Of a stretch of 64,000 nucleotides of DNA, positions 63,204-64,000 are shown piece by piece. The stretch spans positions 496,001 through 560,000 of the forward strand of contig NZ_JBFRBB010000005.1 of NCBI RefSeq assembly GCF_040932035.1, read 5' to 3'. Both the position numbers and the translations under genes were made by a program. How positions within the stretch are numbered: the first letter of the stretch is position 1; each line of letters begins with the position of its first letter. The notes under the pieces are model-generated. The model saw only the letters and a list, made by a program, of their open reading frames with translations, had not been told where the DNA came from and searched no databases. The stretch comes from Hoeflea_A sp040932035 (lineage in GTDB: Bacteria; Pseudomonadota; Alphaproteobacteria; Rhizobiales; Rhizobiaceae).

Positions 63204-64000
63204 CTAACTATCGATCTGCAATGCGATAATGGCGATCGCCTGCTGGTAGACACTGGCCGCGTTCCATGCCTGTATGGCCCGGAAGTTGGTCTGTCCCGGC
63301 TGATAGCCCCGGCCTCTTTTCCAGCCGTAGCTGCGCAGGTAGTTCGCGGTCGACGCCAGAGCATCGGTCCGGGATCCGACAAGGTCGCGCCGGCCGTTGC
63401 CGTCTCCATCCACCGCGAAGCGGATATAACTCGACGGCAGGAATTGCGTGTGCCCCAGCTCGCCATGGCCGGCACCGCGCATCTGTTTGCGCGAGAGCTG
63501 CCCCTGCTGAATGATGGTCATTGCCGCATAGAGCTCATTGGTAAAAAAAGCCGACCGGCGACAGTCATAGGCAAGTGTCGCCAGAGCCGAGATCGTATCC
63601 TCGGCGCCCATAAACCTGCCGAACCCGGTTTCCATGCCCCAGATCGCCAGGATCACACCGGGCGGAACGCCATAGCGCCGCTCGAGCGAATTAAGGAGCT
63701 TCTGATGCTTCTTCTTGAGCTGTTTTCCCTGTCGAACAATGGTGCTCGCACCACGCTTTCGCATGAACTGGTCAAGCGACAGTTTGAAGCTGCGCTGACT
63801 GCGGTCCATCCGGATTGTCTTTTTCCGGTAAGAAACATTTCCGAGCGTGGCGTTGATTGTGCGCTGGTTGAATCCCCTTGCCGCCGCCTCTTTTTTTGTT
63901 TCAGCCACCCACCTTGAAAATCCGGCGGCGTTGTTGCCGCATTTGGCGGCATGTGCTGCAGGTGCGCTCAACGCCAATACAACCAGCCCCACACCCAGAC
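63204..64000 (-). CDS. lytic murein transglycosylase, MltB family (5' end outside the window)
   Basis: The 3' part, about 265 residues, of a peptidoglycan lytic transglycosylase that cleaves the glycan chain to form 1,6-anhydro muropeptides. The catalytic Glu is in GVPPGVILAIWGMETGFGRFMG. Other family segments are ALATLAYDCRRSAFFTNELYAA, GAGHGELGHTQFLPSSYIRFAVDGDGNG and TANYLRSYGWKRGRGYQ. A hydrophobic stretch ending APAAHA near the window edge is the end of a signal peptide, and the frame stays open to position 64000, so the true start lies beyond the window. A GTG at 63992 is in frame but leaves no basic n-region. Confidence 0.9.
   Translation of the reverse strand, partial: LGVGLVVLALSAPAAHAAKCGNNAAGFSRWVAETKKEAAARGFNQRTINATLGNVSYRKKTIRMDRSQRSFKLSLDQFMRKRGASTIVRQGKQLKKKHQKLLNSLERRYGVPPGVILAIWGMETGFGRFMGAEDTISALATLAYDCRRSAFFTNELYAAMTIIQQGQLSRKQMRGAGHGELGHTQFLPSSYIRFAVDGDGNGRRDLVGSRTDALASTANYLRSYGWKRGRGYQPGQTNFRAIQAWNAASVYQQAIAIIALQIDS

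Overview
The window looks like the chromosome of an alphaproteobacterium in the order Hyphomicrobiales (Rhizobiales), probably a free-living and possibly marine member. This rests on gene content: the alphaproteobacterial regulator TrcR, a DUF1674/SdhAF4 protein beside htpX, the order htpX-rsmB-heparinase II/III-purH, a roughly 1,600-residue NAD-glutamate dehydrogenase, and an imuA-imuB-dnaE2 cassette with a GTTC-N7-GTTC LexA box. The DNA is GC-rich and densely coded. I found no rRNA, tRNA, CRISPR array, insertion sequence or prophage. The exact genus is not resolved.

Layout. 77-2820: an RND/MMPL exporter coupled to a small secreted protein. 2825-6025: a TRAP transporter operon (dctP, dctQ, dctM on the minus strand). 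6337-9744: a LysR regulator divergent from a cytochrome P450 and its [2Fe-2S] ferredoxin, with a perfect LysR-type operator between them, then a convergent TIM-barrel isomerase-like gene. 9962-11789: a PLP decarboxylase and a YbaN-family membrane protein. 11804-12156: a non-coding repeat tract. 12179-17878: the SOS mutasome dnaE2-imuB-imuA. 18100-23956: an AbgT transporter, trcR, acetyl-CoA synthetase and a cyclopropane synthase. 24153-31569: four consecutive paralogues of a TadG-like von Willebrand A protein, each with its own long leader. 32030-44587: housekeeping genes (DUF1674, htpX, rsmB, heparinase II/III, purH, an MFS permease, NAD-GDH). 44708-47387: an AhpD-like protein and a LemA/TPM cassette. 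47470-58177: a catabolic island. 58267-60662: a small membrane protein, pdxY, a beta carbonic anhydrase and a secreted hypothetical. 60663-62081: a gene-poor tract. 62082-64000: a second LysR regulator and a lytic transglycosylase cut by the window edge.

How genes work together. The catabolic island has two divergent units around an RpiR regulator. One arm encodes a DMGDH-like flavoprotein, an MDR oxidoreductase, an enolase-superfamily enzyme and a class III aminotransferase, in overlapping or nearly overlapping order. The other encodes the regulator, a Rieske oxygenase with a glutamate at the electron-transfer bridge, an aldehyde dehydrogenase, a CMD-family protein and an alpha/beta hydrolase. 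The enzyme set fits oxidative breakdown of an N-methylated or quaternary amine such as a betaine, but the substrate is inferred and no transporter lies in the cluster. The other striking region is the tandem array of TadG-like VWA proteins, which has no Tad secretion machinery beside it and carries diversified inserts, including a run of 13 lysines coded by a triplet repeat.
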